DNA of 64,000 bases from NCBI RefSeq assembly GCF_000826545.1, contig NZ_CDME01000015.1:450207-514206 (forward strand), written 5' to 3'. A program made the position numbers and the translations under genes. The DNA is from Kibdelosporangium sp. MJ126-NF4. Lineage in GTDB: Bacteria > Actinomycetota > Actinomycetes > Mycobacteriales > Pseudonocardiaceae. This document shows, piece by piece, positions 8,737-16,129 of the stretch. The notes beneath the pieces are model-generated. The model was not told the DNA's origin, did no database searches, and worked only from the letters and a program-made list of their open reading frames with translations. The first letter of the stretch is position 1. Every line of letters begins with the position of its first letter.

Positions 8737-9072
8737 ACGGTGCGAGCTCCTCTCGACCCAGCGCTGGGCGCTTTTCGCTTTTACCAGCATCACCACCACC
8801 ACTGCTCACCTTGCGGTGCGCGCTGCACGCCGCACGCCGCACGCCGGTGCACGCTGCACGCCGCTGCGCGGCTTTGCCGTGCTCTTACGCCGTTGGCGCT
8901 ATGCGCGGGGCACTCACGTACACGGGCGGGGCACCTGACCCACGGAACCCACGGACACGGAGTGTGCGGTTTTTTTGGGGGCGAGGTCCGCCTACGGGAC
9001 TGGTGGGCCCAGCGAAAGCGGTACGGACCTCGACCCTCTCTGGTGCGCGTCAGCGCACATCTCTGCCTCGTG

Positions 9073-9216
9073 CTCCCTTCCTCCCGTATGGCCTGGGCGC
9101 AGCCACACCACGGCGTGTCGGGAGGTCGGCCCACGCAAACCAACCCACAGCGCAGGCGATACCGACCTCCCGGCACGCCGTGGTTTCCTCCGGCAGGCCA
9201 TATGGGAGGAAGGGAG
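9073..9216. repeat. 144-base imperfect inverted repeat
   Basis: A 23-base left outer arm (9073-9095) matches the complement of 9194-9216 with one mismatch, and a 22-base inner arm (9108-9129) matches the complement of 9162-9183 with one mismatch. The internal loop is 12 against 10 bases and the apical loop about 32 bases. As RNA this would be a very stable cruciform-like hairpin. No transposase is nearby. It could be a small non-autonomous element, an inverted duplication or a structured RNA. Confidence 0.7.
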
Positions 9217-9247
9217 TGCGGCCCCCTCTCCTCTTGGCGGCCTGCCC

Positions 9248-9342
9248 GTCCGGCGAGGACAAGCCCTTAACCACTTGGAAGGGGGCATGGCTGTCCGGCG
9301 AGGACATCATCAACGGGAAGGGCCAGCCTGTCCGGCGGGGCA
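9248..9342. repeat. three spaced copies of GTCCGGCGAGGACA
   Basis: Copies start at 9248, 9293 and 9330 (the last reads GTCCGGCGGGGCA). The second, extended as TGTCC-GGCGA-GGACA, is itself a small palindrome. Sequence between copies is unrelated apart from a recurring GGAAGGG. Spacing of 45 and 37 bases is not obviously helical. They may be protein-binding sites or small hairpins before the gene pair at 9447. Confidence 0.5.
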
Positions 9343-9446
9343 TCTTTTCTATTGGCAAGCGGCCTAAGAACGAGCCGGCGTGAGTGGGAGGGTTTAGTTG
9401 ACCTGAGGATGTGACGATGGTTGAGAGATGAGAACCAGTGGTGTTC

Positions 9447-9638
9447 ATGGCTGAGCCCCGGTGGGATGTGCAGTGTCTTGATCCGTTTGGACGGGATCGG
9501 GCCCTGACCGTGATCGTGGACCACGGCAAAATCGTGCTCGTTCCCCCTCCTGGGGCATCCGCCGTCCTGTCCGCCCAACAAACTCGACGACTCAGGCAGG
9601 CGCTGGACCAGGCCGCTGGACGGGCCAACGAACCATGA
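9447..9638 (+). CDS. small conserved-looking actinobacterial protein, unknown
   Basis: A 63-residue product beginning MAEPRWDVQCLDPFGRDRALTV. It looks like a compact beta-rich start (ALTVIVDHGKIVLVPPPG) followed by a helix rich in arginine and glutamine. I do not recognise a family. The ATG at 9447 is preferred over the in-frame GTG codons at 9438 and 9441 because the protein pattern begins there, but no clear ribosome binding site decides it. Its stop overlaps the next start by four bases, so the two genes form a coupled pair. Confidence 0.55.
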   Translation: MAEPRWDVQCLDPFGRDRALTVIVDHGKIVLVPPPGASAVLSAQQTRRLRQALDQAAGRANEP

Positions 9639-10039
9639 GCCAACAGCTGGACGACATGCTGCGAGCCGCAGTGCTCCGTCGGCTCGACCTGCTTGACCAG
9701 GTCGCCGAGCAGGGCGACCCGGCCACGTTGTTGCCGCTGGCGCGGTCCGAGATCAGCAGGCTTGCCGACGGCTGGCGGCTGCTGCTCACCGTGCACCAAC
9801 CTGGGCCCGACCGGAAGTGCAATGCCTGCCCCCGCGGGTGGCGCGGCAAACGGTGGCCATGCCAGGTGTGGCGAATGGCCCACGAACACCTGATCGGGGA
9901 AGGCGTCACGCACCGCGAACGCAGGCGCCCGCTACGCAACCCCGTCCGCAAGGCACTGCGGAAATCCAGGGAAAAATCCCCGGCCAGGGAAACTTCGGCC
10001 GAACAAACCATGGAGATACCGCCAGTCCCGCGTGGCTGA
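9635..10039 (+). CDS. small cysteine-containing protein, unknown
   Basis: The 134-residue product overlaps the preceding gene by four bases. Residues 1-55 are helical (MSQQLDDMLRAAVLRRLDLL). A CNACPRGWRGKRWPC segment near residue 64 could hold a metal. The C-terminal third is strongly basic (RERRRPLRNPVRKALRKSRE), which suggests nucleic-acid contact. I recognise no named domain. Coupled small gene pairs with a CxxC protein are common in Pseudonocardiales but uncharacterised as far as I know. An ABC exporter operon begins about 50 bases downstream. Confidence 0.6.
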   Translation: MSQQLDDMLRAAVLRRLDLLDQVAEQGDPATLLPLARSEISRLADGWRLLLTVHQPGPDRKCNACPRGWRGKRWPCQVWRMAHEHLIGEGVTHRERRRPLRNPVRKALRKSREKSPARETSAEQTMEIPPVPRG

Positions 10040-10089
10040 GTCCACCGGATGGGGCAGTATGTCGCCCACAGTCGAGTGGGAGGGCATGC

Positions 10090-11187
10090 GTGCACGACGG
10101 TAGCGGCCGGGTCGTTGTCCAGAACCTGACCAAGACGTTCGGTCAGGTACTCGCGGTCCAGAATCTGAGCTTCACCGTGGAACCCGGTTCGGTGACCGGC
10201 TTCCTCGGCCCCAACGGCGCAGGCAAGACGACCACGCTGAGAATGCTGCTCGGCCTGGTCACACCCACAGCGGGCCACGCCACCATCAACGGACGGGCGT
10301 TCCACCACCTCGGCAACCCAGCGCGTGTCGTCGGCGCCGTGCTGGAGGCGCAGAGCTTCCACCCGGCCAGAACGGCCCGCAACCACCTGCGTGTCTACGC
10401 CGCCGCGATCGGCGTGTCCGACCAGCGCGCGGACGAGGTCCTGCACCTCGTCGGCCTGATGGACGCGGCCAACCGGGGCGTCGGCGGGTTCTCCATGGGG
10501 ATGCGCCAACGGCTCGCGCTCGCCACCGCGCTGCTCGGCGACCCGCAGGTCCTCGTGCTGGACGAGCCGTCCAACGGCCTCGACCCCGAAGGCATCGTCT
10601 GGCTGCGTACGTTCCTGCAGAGCTTCGCCCGCCAGGGCCGGACCGTCCTCGTCTCCAGCCACCTGCTGTCCGAGATCGAGCAGATGGTCGAACAGGTCGT
10701 GATCCTCAGCCGCGGCCAGACCATGTACTACGGCCCGCTCGACCAGCTGCGCAAATCCCAGCAGAGCCGCGTCGTCGTCCGCCCGGCCGACCCGCAGAAG
10801 CTCACCACCGCACTGCAGGAAGCCGGACACACGACCGTCGAGCAACTGCCGGAAGGCGTGCTGTCGGTGCCCGGCGCCGAACCCGAACAGGTCGGCGACC
10901 TCGCGCTGGCAGCGGGCGTCGCGATCTACGGCATGCACGCGCAGCAGGCCGACCTCGAACAGATCTTCTTCCACCTCACCAGCGGCCAGTTCGCCGGAGC
11001 GCGGATCAACCCGGCGTCGCCCCAGTTCCAACAGCAGGTCCAGCAGTCGTACCAGCAACAACAGTTCCAGCAGCCGCCGCAGGGCTGGCAGCAACAACCA
11101 CCGCCGCAGGGCTGGCAACAACCGCCGCCGCAGCAGCAACCCGAACAGCAACAGTGGCAGCGACCCCAGGACGGAGGCCAGCAGTGA
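10090..11187 (+). CDS. ABC-2 type exporter, ATP-binding subunit with Gln/Pro-rich tail
   Basis: A 365-residue ATPase starting at the GTG at 10090 behind GGGAGG. Walker A GPNGAGKTT, signature FSMGMRQRLALATALL and Walker B VLVLDEPSNGLD are intact. The first 300 residues resemble BcrA/DrrA-type subunits that drive export of lipids or antibiotics. The last 55 residues are unusual: almost only Gln, Pro and Trp, with repeated QGWQQ and PPPQ blocks, probably a disordered cytosolic tail. The permease gene overlaps its stop codon. Confidence 0.88.
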   Translation: MHDGSGRVVVQNLTKTFGQVLAVQNLSFTVEPGSVTGFLGPNGAGKTTTLRMLLGLVTPTAGHATINGRAFHHLGNPARVVGAVLEAQSFHPARTARNHLRVYAAAIGVSDQRADEVLHLVGLMDAANRGVGGFSMGMRQRLALATALLGDPQVLVLDEPSNGLDPEGIVWLRTFLQSFARQGRTVLVSSHLLSEIEQMVEQVVILSRGQTMYYGPLDQLRKSQQSRVVVRPADPQKLTTALQEAGHTTVEQLPEGVLSVPGAEPEQVGDLALAAGVAIYGMHAQQADLEQIFFHLTSGQFAGARINPASPQFQQQVQQSYQQQQFQQPPQGWQQQPPPQGWQQPPPQQQPEQQQWQRPQDGGQQ

Positions 11188-12014
11188 ACCTCCTGATCAA
11201 ATCCGAATACCGCAAGATCCTCACCACCAAACTCTGGTGGGCGCTGCTCATCCCGGCCGCCGCGCTCAGCCTGGCGTTCGCGTGGGGTGGCGCCGCGCTC
11301 GGCATCCTCGGCGACGTCAACGAACAGGTGGGTGGCGCGCTCCCGGTGGCGCTGCCCGCGTTCGCACAGGGCATCAACTTCGCCTCGGTGTTCGGCCTGA
11401 TCCTCGGCGGCACCGCGGTGACCGGCGAGATCCGGCACAAGACGATCACCACCAGCTACCTCACCGGCCCGACACGTGGCGCTGTGCTCGCCGCGAAACT
11501 GTTGGTGTACTCCACGATCGGCGCTGTCTACGGTCTCGCCTGCATGCTCGCCGCGACACTCGGCGCCCTGCTCGGCGGCAACCTCCCCGACTCCTCCGAC
11601 TGGTTCACGCTCGCCGCGGTGGGCGTGGTCGCGATGGTCATGTGGACGCTGCTCGGCGTCGGCGTCGGCGCGTTGATCGGCAACCAGGTCGGCACGATCG
11701 TCGGACTGGTCGTCTACGTGATGGTCGTCGAACCGATCATCTCGGTGGTGCTGCGCAGCAACGACGCCGGTCAGATCCCGCCGTACCTGATGAACACGTC
11801 GGGCAGCAACATGGTGACCGGGCTGTCGCTCGAACTGTTCTTCGACCGCTTGACCGACTCGCGCAGCAACCAGCGGGCCTACTCGGAGATCCAGGACCTC
11901 CTCAACCTGAACAACTCGCCGCAGTGGTGGGCCAGCGGCCTGATCTTCGTGGCGTACGCGGTCGCTCTCGGCATGGCGGGCTGGCTCGTGGCACGGCGTC
12001 GAGACATCACCTGA
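11184..12014 (+). CDS. ABC-2 type exporter, permease subunit
   Basis: A 276-residue membrane protein starting at the GTG that overlaps the ATPase stop, with GGAGG upstream. It begins NLLIKSEYRKILTTKLWWALL, the usual amphipathic entry of ABC-2 permeases, and has about six hydrophobic segments (for example LIPAAALSLAFAWGGAAL and LIFVAYAVALGMAGWLVA). It forms the pore for the preceding ATPase. The exported substrate is not evident. It is followed by a separate large ABC exporter after 46 bases, which may belong to the same transcription unit. Confidence 0.87.
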   Translation: MNLLIKSEYRKILTTKLWWALLIPAAALSLAFAWGGAALGILGDVNEQVGGALPVALPAFAQGINFASVFGLILGGTAVTGEIRHKTITTSYLTGPTRGAVLAAKLLVYSTIGAVYGLACMLAATLGALLGGNLPDSSDWFTLAAVGVVAMVMWTLLGVGVGALIGNQVGTIVGLVVYVMVVEPIISVVLRSNDAGQIPPYLMNTSGSNMVTGLSLELFFDRLTDSRSNQRAYSEIQDLLNLNNSPQWWASGLIFVAYAVALGMAGWLVARRRDIT

Positions 12015-12060
12015 CCTGCTGGAACGCTGTTCTGTCGGACCGGCGGCATAACCTGGCGGG

Positions 12061-15000
12061 GTGCCAGAGACTTCGCCAGGATGGATCCGACGGCTGACGA
12101 CCGCCTGCTGGCGGCACCGTCGGCTGGTGCTGCTGTCCGTGCTCGCCTCCGTGATCGGAGTCGGGTTCCAGGCCGCGGGCCCCATCCTGGTCAAGATCGC
12201 CGTCGACGGCGCGGTCGCCGGGCACACCAACGGCCTCGCCGTGATCGTCGCGGTGCTGATCGCGTTGGAGCTGCTGACGTTCGGCTCCGCGTTCATCCGC
12301 CGCTACCTCGGCGGGCGGCTCGCCCTCGACGTCCAGCACGACCTGCGCCAGCAGGTCTTCCAAGCCGTCCAGCGGCTCGACGGAGCCAAGCAGGACGCGT
12401 TGCGGACCGGCCAGGTGGTCTCCCGGTCGATCACGGACCTGCAACTGGTGCAGGGCCTGCTGTCGATGGTCCCGCTGTCGGTCGGCACGGTCTTCTTCGC
12501 CCTGATCGCGATCGGCGCCATGCTGTGGCTGTCGCCGCTGCTGACGTTGGTCGCGTTGATCGTGGTGCCGCTGGTGGTGATCGTCGGCGTCCGCACCCGC
12601 CGCAGGCTCTTCCCCGCCACCTGGTCGGCGCAGCAGAAAGCCGCGGACCTCGCGCAGCACGTCGAGGAAACCGTCACCGGCGTCCGAGTGGTGAAGGGCT
12701 TCGGCCAGGAAGCCAGAGAGGTCTCCCGGCTGGAGAAAGCCGCGCGGAAACTGTTCGCGGAGCGCATGCGCGCGGCGAGGCTGACGTCCAAGCCAACGGC
12801 CACGCTGGTCGCGTTGCCTGCCATAGGGCAGGTCGGTGTGCTCGCGCTCGGCGGCTGGATGGCGCTGAACGGGCAGGTCACGCTGGGCACGTTCTTGGCG
12901 TTCACCAGCTATGTCGCCAACCTGGTCGGCCCGGCACGGCTGTTGTCGAGCCTGGTTGTGAACGCGCAGCTGGCGCGCGCCGGTGTCGAGCGCGTGTACG
13001 ACCTGATCGACTCCCAGCCAGAGGTCACGGAGGCACCAAGCGCGCATGATGTGCCGGACGGTCCGCTGGACGTCTCGATCGAGGGCGTCCGATTCGGGTA
13101 CACCCGCAGCGAACCCGTCCTCGACGGCCTGACACTGCACGTCGAACCCGGTGAGACGCTGGCCGTCGTCGGCACAGCCGGATCGGGCAAGTCGACGATC
13201 TCCATGCTGTTGCCCAGGTTCTACGACGTGCACGACGGCGCCATCAAAGTCGGCGGCGTGGACGTGCGCGAGCTGCGTCTGACGTCGCTGCGGCACGCGG
13301 TCGGAGTCGTGTTCGAGGAGGCGTTCCTCTTCTCCGACACGATCAGGGCCAACATCGCCTACGGCCGTCCCGGCGCGAGCGAGGCGGAGGTGCTCGCCGC
13401 GGCCAAGGCCGCGCAGGCGCACGACTTCATCACAGGTCTGTCCAAGGGCTACGACACGGTCGTCGGCGAGCGCGGTCTGACGTTGTCGGGCGGGCAGCGT
13501 CAGCGCGTCGCGTTGGCCAGAGCCCTGCTGACCGATCCGCGCGTACTGGTGCTCGACGACGCGACATCCGCTGTGGACACCGCGACCGAGGCCGCGATCC
13601 ACGACACGTTGCGGGAAATCACCGCGGCCAGGACCACGTTGCTGATCGCGCACCGCCGGTCGAGCCTGCAACTGGCCGACCGGATCGCGGTGCTCGACGG
13701 CGGCCGGGCCGTCGACGTCGGCACCCACGACGAGCTGACCGCGCGCTGCGAGCTGTACCGGAATCTGCTTGCCAGCCAAGGCGACGAGATCGAGGACACA
13801 TGCCGGTGCGCGCCGGACGAGCTGGGTTCGGCCGGGGTGACCGACGCGCTGTGGCCATCCGACGCCGCCGACGCCGAACCAGCGACGTCCGCACCGGCCC
13901 CGGTGCGGATGGTGGGCGCGCGCGGCGGGCCAGGCGGCGCGTCCGCGTCAGTACCGGCGACGCCGGAGTTGCTGGCGCAGATCGAGGCGTTGCCGCCCGC
14001 GACGGAGAAACCCGACCTGCCGGGTGAAGACCCGACCAGACCGGATCCCCAGTTCGCCCTGCGGCGGCTGCTCAGACCGGTCCGCTGGGCGCTGGTGTTC
14101 GTCGGTGGGCTCGTGGTCGTGGACGCCGTGCTGTCGCTGGCGCTGCCGTCGCTGGTCCGTTTCGGCATCGACGACGGCGTGGTGAGCGGGACACCCAGCG
14201 GCCTGTGGATCGCAGCCGGGCTGGGTGTCGTGTTGGTCGGGCTCGGCTGGGTGGCCAGCGCGCTGGGGACCGTGTGGGCGTCCAGAGTCGGTGAACGGCT
14301 GCTGTTCCTGCTGCGAGTGCGCAGTTACGCGCACCTGCAACGGCTCGGGCTCGACTACTACGAGCGCGAGATGGCCGGTCGGATCATGACCAGGATGACC
14401 ACGGACGTCGACGCGTTGTCGACCTTCCTGCAGACCGGGCTGGTGACGGCGGTGGCCAGCCTGCTGACCGTGCTCACGGTGACGGTCGCCCTGCTGGTGA
14501 CCGACGTGTCGCTGGCGCTGGTGTCGTTGGCCGTGCTGCCGGTCGTGATCGTCGCGACCGTGATCTTCCAACGACTGTCCTCGGTGGCCTACGCGGAGGC
14601 GCGGGAGCGGGTCAGCGCGGTCAACGCGGACATGCAGGAGAACGTGTCCGGCCTGCGCGTGGCGCAGGCGTACACGCGGGAAGGCGTTTCCGCCCAGGCG
14701 TTCGCCGAACGCAGCGACGCGTACCGTCGGTCCCGCGCACGGGCGCAACGCTACATCGCCACCTACTTCCCTTTCGTGGACATGCTTTCCGGTGTGGCAC
14801 GAGCGGCCGTGCTCGTCGTCGGCGCGCAGCGCGTCGCGGCCGGTTCGCTGAGTCCCGGTGTGCTGCTTGCGTTCCTGCTGTACCTGGGCCTGTTCTTCGC
14901 GCCCGTGCAACAACTCAGCGGCGTCTTCGACGGCTACCAGCAAGCCCGCGTCGGCCTGCGGCGAATCGGCGACCTGTTGCGCACACCGAGTTCGCTGCGC

Positions 15001-15807
15001 ACAGTCGAGCACCCGGTCACGGCCCCGGCCAGCCTCCGAGGCGAGGTCGAACTGCGGGACGTGTCGTTCCACTACCCGGGCGTCGACGAGCCAGCGCTGG
15101 ACCGTGTGACGTTACGCGTGGCGCCCGGCGAGACCGTGGCCCTCGTCGGCGCCACCGGCGCGGGGAAGTCGACACTGGTGAAGCTGGTCGCCCGGTTCTA
15201 CGACGTGACATCGGGTTCGGTCATGGTGGACGGCGTGGACGTGCGCGACTACGAGCTGGCGTCCTTTCGCCAGCGCCTCGGCGTCGTACCCCAGGAAGCC
15301 CACCTGTTCACCGGCGACGTGGCACGCAACATCGCGTACGCCAACCCCGAAGCCACGCCCGCGCAGATCGAGGACGCCGCCCGCTCAGTCGGCGCGCTGC
15401 CGATGATCGCCTCCCTGTCCGACGGCTTCCACCAGCAGGTCGGCGAACGCGGCCAAAGCCTGTCGGCAGGCCAACGTCAACTGGTCGCCCTGGCCCGCGC
15501 GGAACTGGCCCACCCCGACGTCCTCCTGCTCGACGAGGCGACAGCGGCGCTGGACCCCGCAACCGAGGCACAGGTCCTGACCGCGAGCGAACAGCTCATC
15601 CGCTCCCGCACCACCTTTGTGGTGGCCCACAGACTCGCCACAGCAGCCCGAGCCGACCGGATCATCGTCCTCGCCGACGGCCGCATCGCCGAGCAAGGCA
15701 CCCACGCCCAACTCCTGAACGCCAACGGCATCTACGCCCACCTCTGGCACTTCGGAACGACGAACACACCCGACACGCACCACACAGCCGAGGCGACGGT
15801 CGACTGA
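12061..15807 (+). CDS. fused two-half ABC exporter (TMD-NBD-TMD-NBD)
   Basis: At 1248 residues this single chain holds a complete exporter. The first half has about six membrane helices, Walker A GTAGSGKST, signature LSGGQRQRVALARALL and Walker B VLVLDDATSAVD. A roughly 70-residue linker leads to a second half with Walker A GATGAGKST, signature LSAGQRQLVALARAEL and Walker B VLLLDEATAALD. The catalytic glutamate is aspartate in the first domain but present in the second, as in heterodimeric exporters with one degenerate ATP site. Such pumps export drugs or lipids. TAACCT at 12049 would allow a leaderless start at the GTG. Confidence 0.92.
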   Translation: MPETSPGWIRRLTTACWRHRRLVLLSVLASVIGVGFQAAGPILVKIAVDGAVAGHTNGLAVIVAVLIALELLTFGSAFIRRYLGGRLALDVQHDLRQQVFQAVQRLDGAKQDALRTGQVVSRSITDLQLVQGLLSMVPLSVGTVFFALIAIGAMLWLSPLLTLVALIVVPLVVIVGVRTRRRLFPATWSAQQKAADLAQHVEETVTGVRVVKGFGQEAREVSRLEKAARKLFAERMRAARLTSKPTATLVALPAIGQVGVLALGGWMALNGQVTLGTFLAFTSYVANLVGPARLLSSLVVNAQLARAGVERVYDLIDSQPEVTEAPSAHDVPDGPLDVSIEGVRFGYTRSEPVLDGLTLHVEPGETLAVVGTAGSGKSTISMLLPRFYDVHDGAIKVGGVDVRELRLTSLRHAVGVVFEEAFLFSDTIRANIAYGRPGASEAEVLAAAKAAQAHDFITGLSKGYDTVVGERGLTLSGGQRQRVALARALLTDPRVLVLDDATSAVDTATEAAIHDTLREITAARTTLLIAHRRSSLQLADRIAVLDGGRAVDVGTHDELTARCELYRNLLASQGDEIEDTCRCAPDELGSAGVTDALWPSDAADAEPATSAPAPVRMVGARGGPGGASASVPATPELLAQIEALPPATEKPDLPGEDPTRPDPQFALRRLLRPVRWALVFVGGLVVVDAVLSLALPSLVRFGIDDGVVSGTPSGLWIAAGLGVVLVGLGWVASALGTVWASRVGERLLFLLRVRSYAHLQRLGLDYYEREMAGRIMTRMTTDVDALSTFLQTGLVTAVASLLTVLTVTVALLVTDVSLALVSLAVLPVVIVATVIFQRLSSVAYAEARERVSAVNADMQENVSGLRVAQAYTREGVSAQAFAERSDAYRRSRARAQRYIATYFPFVDMLSGVARAAVLVVGAQRVAAGSLSPGVLLAFLLYLGLFFAPVQQLSGVFDGYQQARVGLRRIGDLLRTPSSLRTVEHPVTAPASLRGEVELRDVSFHYPGVDEPALDRVTLRVAPGETVALVGATGAGKSTLVKLVARFYDVTSGSVMVDGVDVRDYELASFRQRLGVVPQEAHLFTGDVARNIAYANPEATPAQIEDAARSVGALPMIASLSDGFHQQVGERGQSLSAGQRQLVALARAELAHPDVLLLDEATAALDPATEAQVLTASEQLIRSRTTFVVAHRLATAARADRIIVLADGRIAEQGTHAQLLNANGIYAHLWHFGTTNTPDTHHTAEATVD

Positions 15808-15832
15808 ACCGGCACCAGCGTGCCTCCTCGAC

Positions 15833-15872
15833 CCCATGGCCCGATCGGCTGACCCATGGCCCGATCGGCTGA
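15833..15872. repeat. perfect tandem duplication of a 20-bp unit
   Basis: The unit CCCATGGCCCGATCGGCTGA occurs twice without a gap (15833-15852 and 15853-15872), shortly after the exporter stop. Each copy contains the palindromes CCATGG and CCGATCGG. It may be a recent slippage duplication or a double protein-binding site. Confidence 0.8.
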
Positions 15873-15985
15873 CATCGACCGGAGCGGTGCGTTCGCCATG
15901 CGCACACGGTCCCGTGGGCGGAACGGGCTGGACCAGCTGGATCGGTGACCTACGAACGTCTGGTTTCCTCACCGGTTACCGGAGA

Positions 15986-16007
15986 GAATCGATTCCCTGA
16001 TCGATTC
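15986..16007. promoter_or_regulatory. inverted repeat upstream of kgd
   Basis: GAATCGAT (15986-15993) and ATCGATTC (16000-16007) form a perfect dyad around a 6-base centre, about 125 bases before the kgd start. TACTAGCCT near 16074-16082 could supply the promoter -10. The dyad's length and position suggest an operator, but I do not recognise the regulator. Confidence 0.45.
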
Positions 16008-16129
16008 AGTGAGCAATACCCCATCCTCGTGACGCGCACAAGGTTCAATCGGGTCACACGCGGCTCGAGCGGGGTACTAGCCTGGTTGTCGAGTGTGTTC
16101 AGTGTCGAGAACGAGATGGATAGAGGCGA

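Larger units (their letters stand above)
8488..9437. other. long non-coding, hairpin- and repeat-rich stretch
   Basis: About 950 bases without a supported gene. Open frames exist on both strands but lack ribosome binding sites, have no family signal and are built from low-complexity sequence such as the repeated GCACGCC around 8822-8865. In contrast, four structured elements are visible and listed separately: a bulged palindrome (8591-8658), a G7/C6 hairpin (8706-8736), a 144-base inverted repeat (9073-9216) and three spaced copies of GTCCGGCGAGGACA (9248-9342). A structured RNA or a family of dispersed repeats is more likely than protein coding. Confidence 0.55.

Noticed and set aside
9248..9342. 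A CRISPR array
   Set aside because: Only three short copies (14 bases) with unequal spacing and no cas gene in the window.
8637..9383. A 248-codon open frame in the gap after ald
   Set aside because: No ribosome site or family pattern; it is built over hairpins and repeats and its composition does not follow codon structure.
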